In this document: positions 1-11,345 of the stretch, in pieces
How positions within the stretch are numbered: position 1 is the stretch's first letter
How the letters are laid out: each line of letters opens with the position of its first letter
DNA from: Zygaena filipendulae
Taxonomy: Eukaryota > Arthropoda > Insecta > Lepidoptera > Zygaenidae
DNA length: 64,000 nt
Direction of reading: 5' to 3'
NCBI GenBank assembly: GCA_907165275.2
Contig: OU015672.1
Span: forward strand, 3,454,501-3,518,500
Translations under genes and position numbers: made by a program
The notes under the pieces: generated by a model
Database searches by the model: none
Told to the model about the DNA's origin: nothing
The model's input: the letters and a program-made list of their open reading frames with translations, nothing else

Positions 1-231
1 CCACCTGAGTTCCGGGATAAAAAGTATATCTATATAGTGTATAACTATATATCACTCGAGATCACTGTAGTTTCTTATAAGTGAAAGAATTTTTAAAATC
101 GGTTCAGAGATTACCCACTACGATCTCACAAACTCACGAACTCACAAACTCACAAACTTTTGCTCTTTATAATACCTATTAGTAGATTTAGTCTGAGCGC
201 GTAGGTAGTATGTAAAATTAAATATAGTTTC

Positions 232-410
232 TTCGGCGTTAGATTCGGAATTCCCGTGGGAATTCCGGGATAAAAAGTAGCCTATGTCCTTATCTGTACC
301 TACCTCTGACAATGTAGATGCAAAATTTTGTGGTGAACGGTTGAGTCGTTTAGCCGTGAAAGCGTAACAAACAAACAACCTCATTTTCGCATTTATAGTA
401 TTAGTAAGGA
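232..410 (-). repeat. Lep1-like Helitron-type repeat, 3' end truncated
   Basis: This is the interspersed repeat that recurs throughout the window, read here in reverse. It shows the GGAATTCCCGYGGGAATTCC block, the GGGATAAAAAGTA box, the GCGTGAAAGCGTAACAAACA segment and the 5' end near ATTATAATATTAGTA. The CTAG terminus and hairpin are missing. The 1-184 segment belongs to a second subfamily with AAATCGGTTCAG. Confidence 0.75.
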
Positions 411-586
411 TTTTAGACAGGCAGTATTAGGTACTATTACGTATTGACATTGTTGACTAGTTTGTCATTTACAATAAGTTCGTATCCTCAGAAGAATAAG
501 TTATTCTTCTGAGTTCGTATCGCTATAGATTAGTTACTGTTTATGTTTGTTTCTTTTTCTTGTGTGTTGTGCTGAAATAAAGGTAT

Positions 587-616
587 TTTCTTCTTCTTCT
601 TCTTCTTCTTCTTCTA
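587..616. repeat. (TTC)n microsatellite
   Basis: About ten uninterrupted TTC units follow AATAAAGGTATTTTC. It is a simple repeat with no sign of coding use. Confidence 0.95.
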
Positions 617-1783
617 TAATTATGAGATTGATTAACAGTTGTACTATCTATTTATTTGTAAAATAGTAGATACCTATTTAATTAATAAATGCTAAATTTT
701 CTTCAATTTTAAATAACTATCTTTATCTACAATAACATACAATAAAAATCTATGTAACAAGCGAGTAGAAGTGTGTTTTTTTATTTCATTTAAAATGGTT
801 TTTCTTAAATCAAGCTTTTTCGGAGTTTCAACTTCAAATGTCTGTAAAAAAAACTGTGCTAGTTTTTGAATATTTTTTCAATCCTTACTATCAATCTGGG
901 GGCACGGGAGTGCCCCCGCCAAGACGAGTCAAGCGTAGCGGAGGCACTACCTATCTTTTCTAGAAGTGCTTCGTCGTGTTTTTGAACCCTTATAACTTGG
1001 GTTTGGATTATACTGCAGGATAAACAAAATTCTCGGGATATGTTGTCGATAGGGAATTTATTAAACACAAAGTTTTAATTGCATAGCTCTTATACTTTAG
1101 ATTTTATTGATACCTAAAAAACCCTGATTTCGTCACTGACTCACTGATGATCATCAAAATTCTTAGGGTATTTCCTAATGTCCTAGAAAGCTGAAATTTG
1201 ATATGTAAGCTAGTATTAGTACACAAACAACAAAAAAATTATAAAACTTGTAACTTTTATCCCCCAACCCCTTAACTAGGGGATGGAAGTTTGTATGAGA
1301 ATTCCGCAACTTTGACTTACAAAAAGAAATGAAATCCCACCAAAAACAATGGCACTATGAAGCATTCCCCTGCTCGTCGCAACCGGGGTATATAAACAAG
1401 TGCAAGGATTCGGCATAGAGCATTGAGGATTCAAGTCACAAGTAGAGTCGTGTGCGCAAGCTCCACATCGCTACGCTTCGACTATAATGTAATAAGTGTA
1501 TCATTGTAATAAGTAATATAATTGTTAAGCTCAGTAATTGAATAAAATCACATCCAATCATAAATATAGAAGCTCATTGAAGAAGCCCAAGATCCCCACA
1601 TCCATACTTGATAACAACACTAGCGACAACGACAGTATACTTCGTACAATACTTAACTTATAATAAATAATATACCTAATATTATGTATAATTATTAATG
1701 TAAATAGCAATTAATGTAATTAAATTACGTAACAATATTATTAATAAACGTCTGAATAATATTTTTATAAAGTGGCAGTGTAT

Positions 1784-1789
1784 TTTATT
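1784..1789 (-). promoter_or_regulatory. Candidate poly(A) signal, ACSF3 copy 1
   Basis: AATAAA on the minus strand, about 370 bases past the stop, in a segment conserved with copy 2 (15697-15702). Two closer AATAAA hexamers at 2040-2045 and 2060-2065 are specific to copy 1, so the site actually used cannot be told from sequence. Confidence 0.4.
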
Positions 1790-3296
1790 GAACGAACCTC
1801 AACCCTAGGCCTCAATTTAAGGATATTAGCGCCACCAGCCACATAACATCATATCTCTAACAACTAAAAGTGCCAGAAACGGCTACAAACTATTTGCCCT
1901 ATTTAACATTTTATACTATCGATTTCTTTTGGAATCAAATATTCAAGGACTGAGGAGATATGTAAGCTCTAGTTTCACCGTTGTACAGGTGCGGTTGCAG
2001 CCTGAAACTAATACTGAAAATATGTTAAATAAATTAGACTTTATTGCATTAAACACAATTTTATTGTACACATTATAAAACAAATTGATTTTAGGGGGGT
2101 CATGTCCTCTTCGGACCGCGCCTGTCGTTTTAAGGGTCCTAAAGATCGGGCACACACTCACCTATTGCTCTTTCATCACCAAATCCTTACCGTACAGTCT
2201 CCTGATCTCCTTCTTATCCAACTTGCCCATGGCGTTCCTCGGCATCTGGTCGACAATGAGCAGGTTCCTCGGGAGCTGGTACGGCGCTAGTCTCTTTCCC
2301 GCATCGTCTTTCAACTCTCTCAGGGTCAACGAAGTGCCCTTATGCAGTTGCACAACAGCCGTAACGGTCTCGCCGAAGACCTCATGTTCGATGCCCAGGA
2401 CGGCCACGTCGGTGACGCTCGGATGCTCCGACAACGCAGACTCCACTTGCAGCGCGCTCACCTTGTAGCCGCCGGTCTTGATTATGTCTATGGACGTACG
2501 GCCAAGGATGCAGAACTTATCGTCCGCGTACGAGACAGTGTCGCTGGTGCGGAACCAGCCGTCTGCCGTAAAGTCGTCGGCGTTCAGTGACGCGACGCGG
2601 TTCCAGTACCTGGGTGGGGAATAGGGTGATGTTTGACAGTTTATTATTAGAAAAATTTGAGGACTCCTAGCGGGATTTGAGCAGAAGTGAACGTCAGTTT
2701 TATTTCTTTATAGGTATTGCAAATTGACTTATTGTGGTTGATGTTGTGTAAATGTGGTGGAATTTACATAACGGTGATTAATTAGTGATTAACAGTTTGT
2801 TCGGCGCGGGTTCGTTGTTTTACTATTTATAGAACTCTCCACAGAGCGTCCTATTAAGGTTCAACTATGACGAGTCGATTCCAAAAGTTCCGGTGTATAA
2901 CTTCATAAAACATTACACTTGACTTGACTGTATGGATTTAGTATCCTTTGCCATTTATTTTATTTTACCAGATTTAGAAGCAAATGTGTGGATATCAGAA
3001 TTTAAATACAATTATCTCAGCGGAGCCAAACGAGCCCGTTAAATTTAGAAAAAAAGACATATCGCCATTGTCTTCTTCTTTTAAAATCAACATTTTTCTC
3101 AACAGGTAAGTAATCGATTGTTGAGGAAAATATTTCTGTTTCTTTTTCTTAAAATCTAAGTATGTACCTATACAGTTAAAGTTGTTATCAAAATTGGCTA
3201 CGAATACTTGTTTGAGGATTTTCACTATTCCCCATAGATTTATTACTCTGAGCCCACAGTTTCGAATTTGACAAGCCACGCCCTCGCATTATTGTA

Positions 3297-3559
3297 CTAG
3301 CTGTTCCCCGCAGCTTCGCCCGCAGTAATTTTGAAGATTCCGCAGGAATTCCAGGATAAAAAGTACCCTAAATCCTTTTCTGTACCCCTGGTAGAGTGTA
3401 GGTATGCTAAATTTCATGAGATTTCACCGGCGTTAATTTCGGAGTTCTCGCGGAAATTCCGGTATAAAAAGTGCCCTATTTCCTTCTCTCTACCGCTGAC
3501 GACGTGTATGCAAAATAGAAAGACAACAGAGTTACTTTCGCATTTATAATATTAGGAGG
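3297..3559 (-). repeat. Helitron-type repeat, composite
   Basis: Starts at CTAGCTGTTCCCCGC (element 3' end, reverse strand) and ends near TTATAATATTAGGAGGG. The central block (TTTCGGAGTTC..., GGTATAAAAAGTGCCC) occurs twice, so two elements overlap or an internal duplication occurred. It lies in intron 8 of ACSF3 copy 1. Confidence 0.75.
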
Positions 3560-5233
3560 GATATGAGGTATGCAAAGTAGGTACCTGGAGAAAACGCTGG
3601 GACCTTTGAGCAGCAGCTCCCCCTGGTACACGCCGTCCGCGCTCTCCTGGTGGCGCGTCACTGTCGGCGGCTTCCACTCGTAGCCGTCGGACTCCACCAG
3701 CGAGTCCTGCGACGCGGCGAGACCGAGGCGCCCGAGGCATATCTGTTGATGTGGGATCGGCCTCTACAATTCATCTTCATCGCATGTCAACTTGAGTGTT
3801 TTGAACCGAAAGGCGACGGTGTATTATAATAATAATAAAACTATTTACTTATTGATTTATTTTAGAATAGAATAGAATAATTTTTATTATTATTAATATT
3901 TGCGCGCCCATGCTGCCCACGGTGCGCGCGCTCGACAGGCTGGTTCGCTTGCACCCGGTGCCGCTCACCTGGTACTCGGGCTCCGGCGTCTGCACAGTGA
4001 CGAGGGGCTCCAGCTCGCCGGTGTCCTGGCGCACAGCGGCGATGCGCGCGCCCACGCCCGGCAGCGGCGCGCCCACGCTGCCCACGGTGCGCGCCTCCAC
4101 CGGTCGGTACGGGTTGCTGAGGGCCATGCCCACTTCCGACATGCCATAGCGCTCAAGCAGTCGCTGGCCATATATCTGGGCGGTATTCGTAAACAGGGAT
4201 CTTACGGGGGCAGTTTGGCGGAGTGGAAACAGGACTTGAAGTCGGAGTTGGTATCAGAAGTGAGAAGAGACATTGTATAAACCCGTGTTGTGTACATATG
4301 TATAATGAGACAGTTATGCCACGTGGTGACGCAAAACGGGACTTTTTGATTGGTTGATTTTACATATGAAATCTTGTGACATGACATGAAGATTCGTTCC
4401 TCAGTTTTCTATGCGTTAGACTAATAACGATTGTGAATTGTGAGCTTATTATTTTTTTTTAAGTGAAACTTCTTTTGGGACATAAATACAACTATAAATG
4501 TATTGTAGATCAATCTCTCTCTCTGTTTACCACACCTCCCACACGTCAGCGACACGTTGCGGCAGTGGCGCGGAGCCGGAGCAAGCGAGCCGCAGCCGGC
4601 GCAGCGCGGCGCGCACGTACTCCGCCCAGCGCGCGTCCCCGAACAGCTTGTCGCGCTCGCCGCCCAGCCGCGCGTACATCGCGGGCACGCCGTGCAGCAC
4701 CGTGGGCCGCGCCTCCTCGCGCTCGCCCATGCCCAGCAGACGCGCCCACACCACGTGCGGCACGAAACTGCTCAGCATGCGCACCCTGCGAGCGGTGACG
4801 GTAACAAAAAAAAAACAATGTACCTATACTAATTTAGACACGCGGCAGAGTGCCCAGCCAAGTTCAAAGAAAAAGGAACTGGTGACGCAGCAGCCGTGTG
4901 TAATATTACACGTGTCACGTACCATTTCGAGCAACTTTTGACCCTTCAAAACTCGAGATTTATTTAACCCACAGGCATACATAAAATTTGGCAAAATTAA
5001 AACCCCTAAGTTTATCTAAAATCCAAAATTTCATAAATGTAGCTCATACAGTTATTATATTAAGTATATTAATTAAGATAACTACGCGATTTTTGTGACT
5101 GACTGACTTATAAATCAAAAAACCTAGCCCACTTCCAGATGACCTAGAAACTTGATATTTGGCATCAACTGGCATCAATTGACTCGAAGGCGTATACAAA
5201 GAAAAAAATCGGAAAACTAAAAATTATTGATAA

Positions 5234-5430
5234 CTAGCTGTGCCCCGCGGTTTCACCCGCAGTAATTTCGAAGTTCCCGCGGGAATTCCGGGATGAAAAA
5301 TACTCTATGTCCTTTTCCGTACCCTTGACAACGTGCATGTCAAAATTCATCCAGATCCGTTCAGCCGTTTTTGCGTGATTGAGTAACAAACATCCAAACA
5401 TCCACACTTTCACATTTATAATATTAGTAT
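5234..5430 (-). repeat. Helitron-type repeat, near full length
   Basis: Reverse-strand copy running from CTAGCTGTGCCCCGCGGTTT to TTATAATATTAGTAT. The hairpin is nearly intact, and CTAG lies at the element 3' end as in the CTRR terminus of Helitrons. It lies in intron 5 of ACSF3 copy 1. Confidence 0.8.
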
Positions 5431-5549
5431 GATAATTAGTAACAAATAATTATTACAATTATAATTAGGACAATTAATTGATAATTAGGACAATGTAATA
5501 ACAAAGTTACGTATGAAAGTGGGTAAATAAAGAATATGCTTGATTGTCA

Positions 5550-5930
5550 ACCTCGCCGACAAAAGAATTGAGATCTCCTCAAATTTATTTAAAGGAGCAT
5601 ATAACTTGGCTAGTTTCACGTTCAAGTTATCTTTGGCTAATCAAACTATCTTCTTTAGTTCTTTATAAGATACTGCTTTTGTATTGTAAGGTCAACAAAT
5701 CTTACCCTTTGAAAACTTTGGTTTGCTGGTGAAAACTAGCCAATGTCAAAAATATTTTCTAATCATATAAATACCTAGTAAATTAATATTAGTTTTTGGC
5801 CAAATATAAGATTTAAGTTGAATGTAAAAACTAGCCAAGTTAAAAGCTTATATTTACCAGCCAACTAAATTTGAGGATAACTACAGAACTTGGCACCTAT
5901 TTAGATCTCAATTCTTTTGTCGGCGGGGTC
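5550..5930. mobile_element. MITE of about 380 bp with CGCCGACAAAAGAATTG termini
   Basis: Both ends read CGCCGACAAAAGAATTGAGA toward the interior (left 5554 onward, right as reverse complement up to about 5926), giving terminal inverted repeats of at least 25 bp. The interior is AT-rich and holds three AACTAGCCAA-like boxes in mixed orientation. It has no coding capacity. The target duplication is not clear. It lies in intron 5 of ACSF3 copy 1. Confidence 0.7.
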
Positions 5931-5987
5931 GACTATTGAACTTGGCTTCCACTTTCACATTTATGTTTTTGATAGGATATAATATTA

Positions 5988-6165
5988 CTAGCTGCTGGTA
6001 GTTCACTTCGGAATTCCTGCGATAAAAAGTACCCTGTGAGTTTGTTTGTTAGTTACGCTTTCACGCCTTATATGTAGTAACCGATCGGGATGAAATTTTG
6101 CATACACGTTGTCGGGCGTACAAAGAAAAACATAGGATACTTTTTATCCCGGGGGGTCCCCAAAG
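5988..6165. repeat. Two Helitron-type fragments, head to head
   Basis: A reverse-strand fragment with GGAATTCCTGCGATAAAAAGTACCC abuts a forward fragment that starts GAGTTTGTTTGTTAGTTACGC and continues to ACTTTTTATCCCGG. The join suggests a later rearrangement or insertion of one copy in another. Confidence 0.6.
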
Positions 6166-7177
6166 TTAACAACTGGTAAAGCTAGTTATAAAAATAAATG
6201 TGTTTGTTAATTCGTTCGTCTTTTATTCGTTTCTTTCGTTACTCGGGGTGGGGAGAGTATACTTACCTATTGCCCCCCACTAGATCCGCACCTTATTGGA
6301 GGACGGTAATGTTCTGGTCAGCACCACTCAAGAAACGAATCGCCACGTCATGTGGCCACGTAAAACCGTCCAACCAAAATTCAACTTTGCCTTACCACGT
6401 GACATGCGGCATCGACTTTAATTTAATCTTCTTTTTGTGAGTACACTTGTATTTAATGCCAGATGTGAGACGAAATAAACCCTACTGGGTTTTTGTGTCT
6501 GACCTTGTAAAAAACTATATACTTTTCTGTGAGTAAAAAAATGTCGATTCGTTCCTTATCAAGTTTTCTGTACGTTGACGATTTATAGATTTTCACTCCA
6601 CTAAGGGGGCTGTTCTGCCGGCTAGGGCGACTCACCTGGCGCCGGCGGCGAGCGAGGCGTTCAGCGAGTTGAGCTGCCCGTGGATGTGGTGCAGCGGCAG
6701 CGTGTGCAGCACCACGTCGCCAGCCGAGTACTGCCACGCCACGTGCAGCGCGGCTATCTGCGCGGCGAGCATGCCGTGCGTCCACACCACGCCCTTCGGC
6801 TTGCTCGTCGTGCCTGCACAGAGCACACTCCTGACTCCACACTAGCTGTCACGGAGGCAGCTCAGGGGCCGTCCGTTCAGTACCTACGTCACACCTTAAG
6901 GGGGGTAGGGGGCGACGAAAGGTGACATTGTGTGACTAGGGGTGGGACCAAAGTATCGTGACATCTAACAAGTAGATGCCTCCTCCCACCCCTTGTCACA
7001 CAATATCACACATCGTCGACTCTGTCCACCCCTTCACACGTAAATTTATGGTCGCTTATGGAACCGAAGTCGAAGTCGGAGTTTTTAAATTTGGTTCGTC
7101 GGTATCGCAACTGGAGTCGGAGGTGGTGGCAGAAGAGAGATGCGTCAATCATCATCCGTAAATCATCAGTATTGCGC

Positions 7178-7182
7178 ATTAT
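7178..7182. other. Empty target site (ATTAT) of the 1.45-kb transposon
   Basis: At the matching place in the other ACSF3 copy the same flanks (GCGC before, GAAA after) surround the element at 19898-21354 with ATTAT on both sides. Here there is one ATTAT and no element. This fixes the insertion point and shows that copy 1 keeps the unoccupied state. Confidence 0.85.
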
Positions 7183-7366
7183 GAAATAGTAATCGACGAC
7201 AACAGAAAGTGATTGGCGAAGGGTGGTTCTCCGCGCGACTAAGTGTCGGAACCGGAAGTGTAAGATCAATCGGAAGTTCCGACCGAAGCCAGAGACGAAG
7301 CTCCGTAACATGTTTGGTCCATCCATAATAATAAGCAAATTAAGCAAATGTGGATTCGTCATGTGG

Positions 7367-7500
7367 ATTAATAAAAAGTATTGGACACGTATTTTATCTT
7401 AATTGTTTTACGTAATCAAAAAATAACGGCGATACTTCGAGTCGAAATGTCGCATGATGTCACGTCGTGTTACAGTTTCTACGTAGATAATAAGACTTAA
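7367..7500. repeat. CRE-MITE family, partial copy
   Basis: Half of the family: the ATTGGACACGTATTTT end, the ACGTAATCAAAAAATAACGG block and a diverged TGATGTCACG box. The other terminus is absent. The same half copy sits at 21538-21640 in ACSF3 copy 2, so it was there before the gene duplicated. Confidence 0.7.
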
Positions 7501-7916
7501 GAGTTACTTATGACATAATTATAACTAGGTATCCAATCGGGTCTTCGCCGTCCGGTATTATATTTAGTAGAAATCAAATTCTCTCTTACCGCTTGTATAG
7601 ATTAGCATAGCTTCAGCGTTCCCGTAGAACTCGTTGCTACGCCCCACATCGGTCAAACTCTCTTCGGGTTTCATATTCAGAAACGTGCTGTCAGGCTGGT
7701 ACAGCTGGGCGGTGATCTGTTTGTCCCGGCCGATGGCCATCAACGGCACGGACACCTCGAGGGTGACCGGTCGCATCGTCTTCTCGTACTCCGGTGAACA
7801 GATGACCAGGGCAGCCGAGCTGTCTTGGATGAAGTATTTCAGCATCTCCGCTGGATGTAACGGTGTTAGCGGCACAGCTGAAATAGATATACTACCATAG
7901 AATTTATATCTAAACC

Positions 7917-8107
7917 AATATAATAAAGGAGAAAGATTTGATTTTTTGTTTGTTACGATTTAACTCAAAAACTACTGGACCGATTTCAAAAATTGTTTCA
8001 CCATTTTAAAGCTACATTATCCCTGAGTATTATAGACTATATTGTACCCCGCAATTCCCGCGGAAAATCCGAAATTACCGCGAGTGAAACCGCAGGGGTC
8101 AGCTAAT
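7917..8107 (+). repeat. Helitron-type repeat
   Basis: Forward copy of the variant with ACTCAAAAACTACTGGACCGA. It ends in GCGAGTGAAACCGCAGGGGTCAGCTAAT, a mutated form of the hairpin and CTAG terminus. It lies in intron 3 of ACSF3 copy 1. Confidence 0.75.
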
Positions 8108-8184
8108 CGTTAATAAAAAGACAGCGATATTATAAATAAATGGTATCCACATTTCTGATTTAACTTTTTATTTTTAAAACTAGC

Positions 8185-8360
8185 AATATATTGAGGAAAG
8201 ATTTCAGTTTTTGTTTGTTTGTTACGATTTCACTCAAAAACCACTGGATCGATTTCAGAAATTCTTTCCCCACTAGAATGCTACATTGTGCCTGAGTAAC
8301 ATAGGCATATCGTTACCTGTCGAAATTGCCGCGGGTAAAACCATGGTAAACAGTTAGTAT
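8185..8360 (+). repeat. Helitron-type repeat
   Basis: Second forward copy in the same intron (GTTTGTTTGTTACGATTTCAC ... GCGGGTAAAACC ... CAGTTAGT). It is close in subfamily to the copy at 7917-8107 and absent from the matching intron of ACSF3 copy 2. Confidence 0.7.
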
Positions 8361-8572
8361 ATAGATATAGAACTGTCGTCCATGCAATGATATTTATTAT
8401 ATAGGTATACCTAGAATGTCTTTGCGTCCAATGTTTATGAGCGACGTATTTAATGTGCGTAAGTGCGTACTCCTTGTTTTACTTTTTGTGGCAAAATATA
8501 TGTTTTAATGTCATGTACTATCAAGTATTTACTTGAAAACTTATTTGCATTGATATCGTTCCTTACTATCAT

Positions 8573-8760
8573 AAATCTGAAAGTGAGTTTGTTTGTTTGT
8601 TACGCTTTCACGCCTTACGGGCTCAACTGATCACCATGAAATTTTACATATACGTTGCCAGGGTACAGAGAAGGACATAGGGTACCTACCTACTTTTATC
8701 TCGCAATTCTCGCGGGAACTCAAAAACAAACGCGGGTGAAACCGCGGGGAACAGCTAGTA
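8573..8760 (+). repeat. Helitron-type repeat, full-length type
   Basis: Good example of the family: AAGTGAGTTTGTTTGTTTG, ACGCTTTCACGCCTTA, ATCACCATGAAATTTT, then the terminal part CGCGGGTGAAACCGCGGGG followed by ACAGCTAGTA. It ends about 20 bases before the exon 3 donor of ACSF3 copy 1. Confidence 0.85.
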
Positions 8761-9084
8761 GCATAATTATGTAACTCACCAATGTTGCCAGACATCCATA
8801 TTGCCCATTGCACTATGACATGTGACGCGTCGTTGCCGCACATGTATGCTATGGTGCGTTCCGTTTCACCCACTGGAACAAAGATGTTTTTTTTTGTCAC
8901 AAATGCTATCTAATAATGATAATTTAAAGAACAATAGCATGCAATACAAGGTTATCTAATAATAAACAAATTTATTTCAGACATTCAATATCCATAGATA
9001 ATAAACTAGTAGCCCTAATTGCTTATTTGCTGCTATTATTCCTCTTTGCTCTCCTTCTTACTATATCAATATCGTAATCTATAT

Positions 9085-9395
9085 CTATATCTTTATATAT
9101 AAAAATGAATCCCTATTTCCCTTGGTCAAGGCATCACGCGTGAACGGCTGGACCAATTTCGTTAATTGTTTTTTTGTTGTGTTTGTTATTTTAAGGAAGA
9201 AGAAGAATATGAAAGATTTTGGAGTTCCTGCGGTAATTTTGAAACTCAGGCGGGTGAATCTCCGAAACGGTTGGACCGATTTTGATGGGACTTTCACAGC
9301 TCATTAGCTGATGTTATAATGAGTAAATTAGGCTACTTTGGACTTTCTGCGGGAATTCCGAAACTCACGCTGGTGAAACCGCGGGGCACAGCTAG
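9085..9395 (+). repeat. Helitron-type repeat, longer subfamily
   Basis: Forward copy with GGACCAATTTCGTTAATTG, a repeated CGGTTGGACCGATTTTGATGG unit and the terminus GTGAAACCGCGGGGCACAGCTAGT. It is about 310 bp and appears to contain two fused units. It lies in intron 2 of ACSF3 copy 1, just beyond exon 2. Confidence 0.75.
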
Positions 9396-9596
9396 TTTTA
9401 TCATAAAACTGTTTTGTTACGAAACTAGAAAACTTACAAAGCTGAGCGGATATTTCATTGCTAAGTGACGCAGCCACTTGATGGAGACCTGCATATGTGT
9501 AAATACCAACTTCATCCTGCAGCGCTATCCGTGTTGGGAACAAGAGCGCTCTACGGAAGACCGGTACTACGCCACCTGTTAAACAATTTGAATACA

Positions 9597-9632
9597 TTTT
9601 TTAACCGACTTCCCAAAAAGGAGGAGGTTATA
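9597..9632 (+). repeat. Fragment of the AACCGACTTCC repeat
   Basis: TTTTTAACCGACTTCCCAAAAAGGAGGAGG matches the terminus of the long-TIR element at 57452-58394. Only the end is present. Confidence 0.6.
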
Positions 9633-10118
9633 TTAGTCACTAACTGGGGCCGTATTTTTGAATCGCTCGAATAACTTTTCGCGCACGGAATTGCAAGATT
9701 CGCATGTGAACGCTTAAAAAATGTATGAGTAGGTGAATTCGAGATTAATTTCATCTGTGTCATCGACCCATGATCTGTGTGGATTCCTTAGAACAAAGAA
9801 GTTCCAAATAAACCTGAAACTCACATGAGCAAAACCACCAGGATAAGGTAGATTGACCAAATATTTACCTACCTACTTGATCAATATGAAGCCTAATCGT
9901 ATAAAGGATAATTTTTTAATTTTTTACTGTGGAGTCTGGACCTTTCACATAAACATACCTAATGATATGTTTTTAATGATAAACACACCTACATAACTTT
10001 TTTTAATTGTTTAAGAATTTTAAAAACATACTATATGAGAAAACGAGATTAGTCCCAAATATACCTAACTAGGGTTTTACGATATGCCTGTGTAGTAGGG
10101 TAGGTACCTACCTATCTA

Positions 10119-10354
10119 TCTCTATACATTAAAATGCTTTGTCTTGAATAACTGATGCATCAACGCACAGACGAAACCGCTGATCGTAGAGACCTGAAAC
10201 TTGGAGGGCGTGTTCTTTGTATGACGTAGGCATCCGATAAGAAAGGATTTTTGAAAATTCAACCCCCAAGGGGATGAAAAGAGGTTGCTTTGTATGGAAC
10301 AATTCCACGAGAACTTCGAAATTATCGCGGGTGAAACCGCGCGGGACAGCTAGT
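10119..10354 (+). repeat. Helitron-type repeat, GATCGTAGAGACCTGAAACTT subfamily
   Basis: Forward copy: ATTAAAATGCTTTGTC, ACCGCTGATCGTAGAGACC, CCCCAAGGGGATGAAA, then GCGGGTGAAACCGCGCGGGACAGCTAGTAG. The same subfamily occurs at 18797-19222 (with a nested MITE) and, reversed, at 34052-34290. Confidence 0.8.
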
Positions 10355-10499
10355 AGGCGAAATAATTAGAAAGGCCCCATTGGTTAAACAATCGAGACAA
10401 CCCAACTGTTAAATTATATCATGGTATATGTATCTACTTAATGTTTTTTTTTTTATTTCATTTTATTTTGAAGGAAAACCTTATTTACGGCTTATGTAA

Positions 10500-10832
10500 G
10501 CTAGCTGACCCCCGCGGTTTCATCCCCGGTAATTTCGGAATACTCGCGGGAATTCCGGGATAAAGAGTACCCTATGTCACTCAGAATCATTTGAGCTTCC
10601 TATAAGTGAAAGAATTTTCAAAATCGGTTCAGTAAATCCAAAAATTATAACCTCACAAACTCCGGAGTTCCCGCGGGAATCCCGGAATAAAAAGTACCCT
10701 CTGTCATTCAGGATCACTGTAGCTTTTTATAAGTAAAAGAATTTTTAAAATCGGTTCAGTGGATCCAGAGATTACCCTCTACAACGTCACAAACTCACAA
10801 ACTTTTGCTCTTTATAATATTAGTATAGATGT
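10500..10832 (-). repeat. Helitron-type repeat, duplicated body
   Basis: Reverse copy from GCTAGCTGACCCCCGCGG to TTTATAATATTAGTATAG. The GAATWCCGGGATAAAGAGTACCC to AAATCGGTTCAG segment occurs twice in direct order, so the element holds an internal tandem duplication. Confidence 0.75.
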
Positions 10833-10943
10833 ACCATGGAGGACGACGTACCTATTCAATATGGTTAGAATACAAAAACTTTGAATCCTCGGTTACGCCA
10901 GGTCCCTCATTTTGTTTACCTTTGTTAATGGATGGTTCTGTAG

Positions 10944-11250
10944 CTAATATTTGAAGTTTATGGCATTCTTTTTAAATGTGAAGGTCATTGAGAAGCATTT
11001 GGATACATTAAGGTCGAGTTTATTAGAAGTACAGTAAGCGTCAAATCTGTCGAGGTCGTCCTGTACTACGTAGCAGTCGTTTACACGACTGATTTTAGTC
11101 GTCAGCGAATAGAAGAACCTCAGCGTGCCTGAAGCAGCTACTGACATCATTTATAAAAATAACAAACAACAATGGCCCCAGAATGGAACCCTGTGGTACT
11201 CCGGAAGGTACCATTCTCCATACAGACCTGGAACCGAGTAATGCAACCAC
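10944..11250 (-). mobile_element. Jockey/CR1-like LINE reverse transcriptase fragment
   Basis: The minus strand encodes ISRVNDCYVVQDDLDRFDAYC followed by TSNKLDLNVSKCFSMTF. This is the segment just after the reverse transcriptase catalytic core in Jockey- and CR1-type ORF2 proteins (DDxxxLQxDLDxxxxWCxxNKLxLNxxKC). Only about 70 codons are open and frameshifts follow. It is a dead fragment in the first intron of ACSF3 copy 1. Confidence 0.7.
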
Positions 11251-11263
11251 TTGGGACTTATGC

Positions 11264-11345
11264 GGCAGTTTTATTTTTAAAATCTTTACTTAAAATTAAG
11301 TAGGTAGGTACCTACCTAATCATTAAAACGACTCTGAGTGCGGCT
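11264..11345. repeat. Fragment of the CCGCACTCAGAGTCG foldback MITE
   Basis: GCGGCAGTTTTATTTTTAAA, then TCTTTACTTAAAATTAAGTA, then CGACTCTGAGTGCGGC match one arm of the perfect hairpin at 44630-44801. Confidence 0.65.

Larger units (their letters stand above)
1..2161. other. Intergenic, downstream of ACSF3 copy 1
   Basis: No gene is seen here. It holds fragments of the Helitron-type repeat (1-184 and 232-410), a (TTC)n run, a GC-rich hairpin near 895-920 (GGGGGCACGGGAGTGCCCCC) in otherwise AT-rich DNA, and a short segment near 745-830 that recurs near 63485-63560. From about 1680 onward it is homologous to the 3' flank of ACSF3 copy 2 (from about 15580), so the gene duplication took about 0.4-0.5 kb of downstream DNA with it. 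Short open frames here have no recognisable content. Confidence 0.7.

Noticed and set aside
895..960. GC-rich hairpin (GGGGGCACGGGAGTGCCCCC) as a structured RNA or terminator
   Set aside because: Similar GC-rich patches (for example 47628-47700) look like parts of a dispersed repeat. There is no flanking gene to terminate and no RNA family is recognised.
3900..4280. 126-codon plus-strand frame and similar long GC-rich frames at 17431-17793 and 18521-18892
   Set aside because: They are antisense shadows of ACSF3 exons 6 and 7, which are open in several frames because of high GC at third positions.
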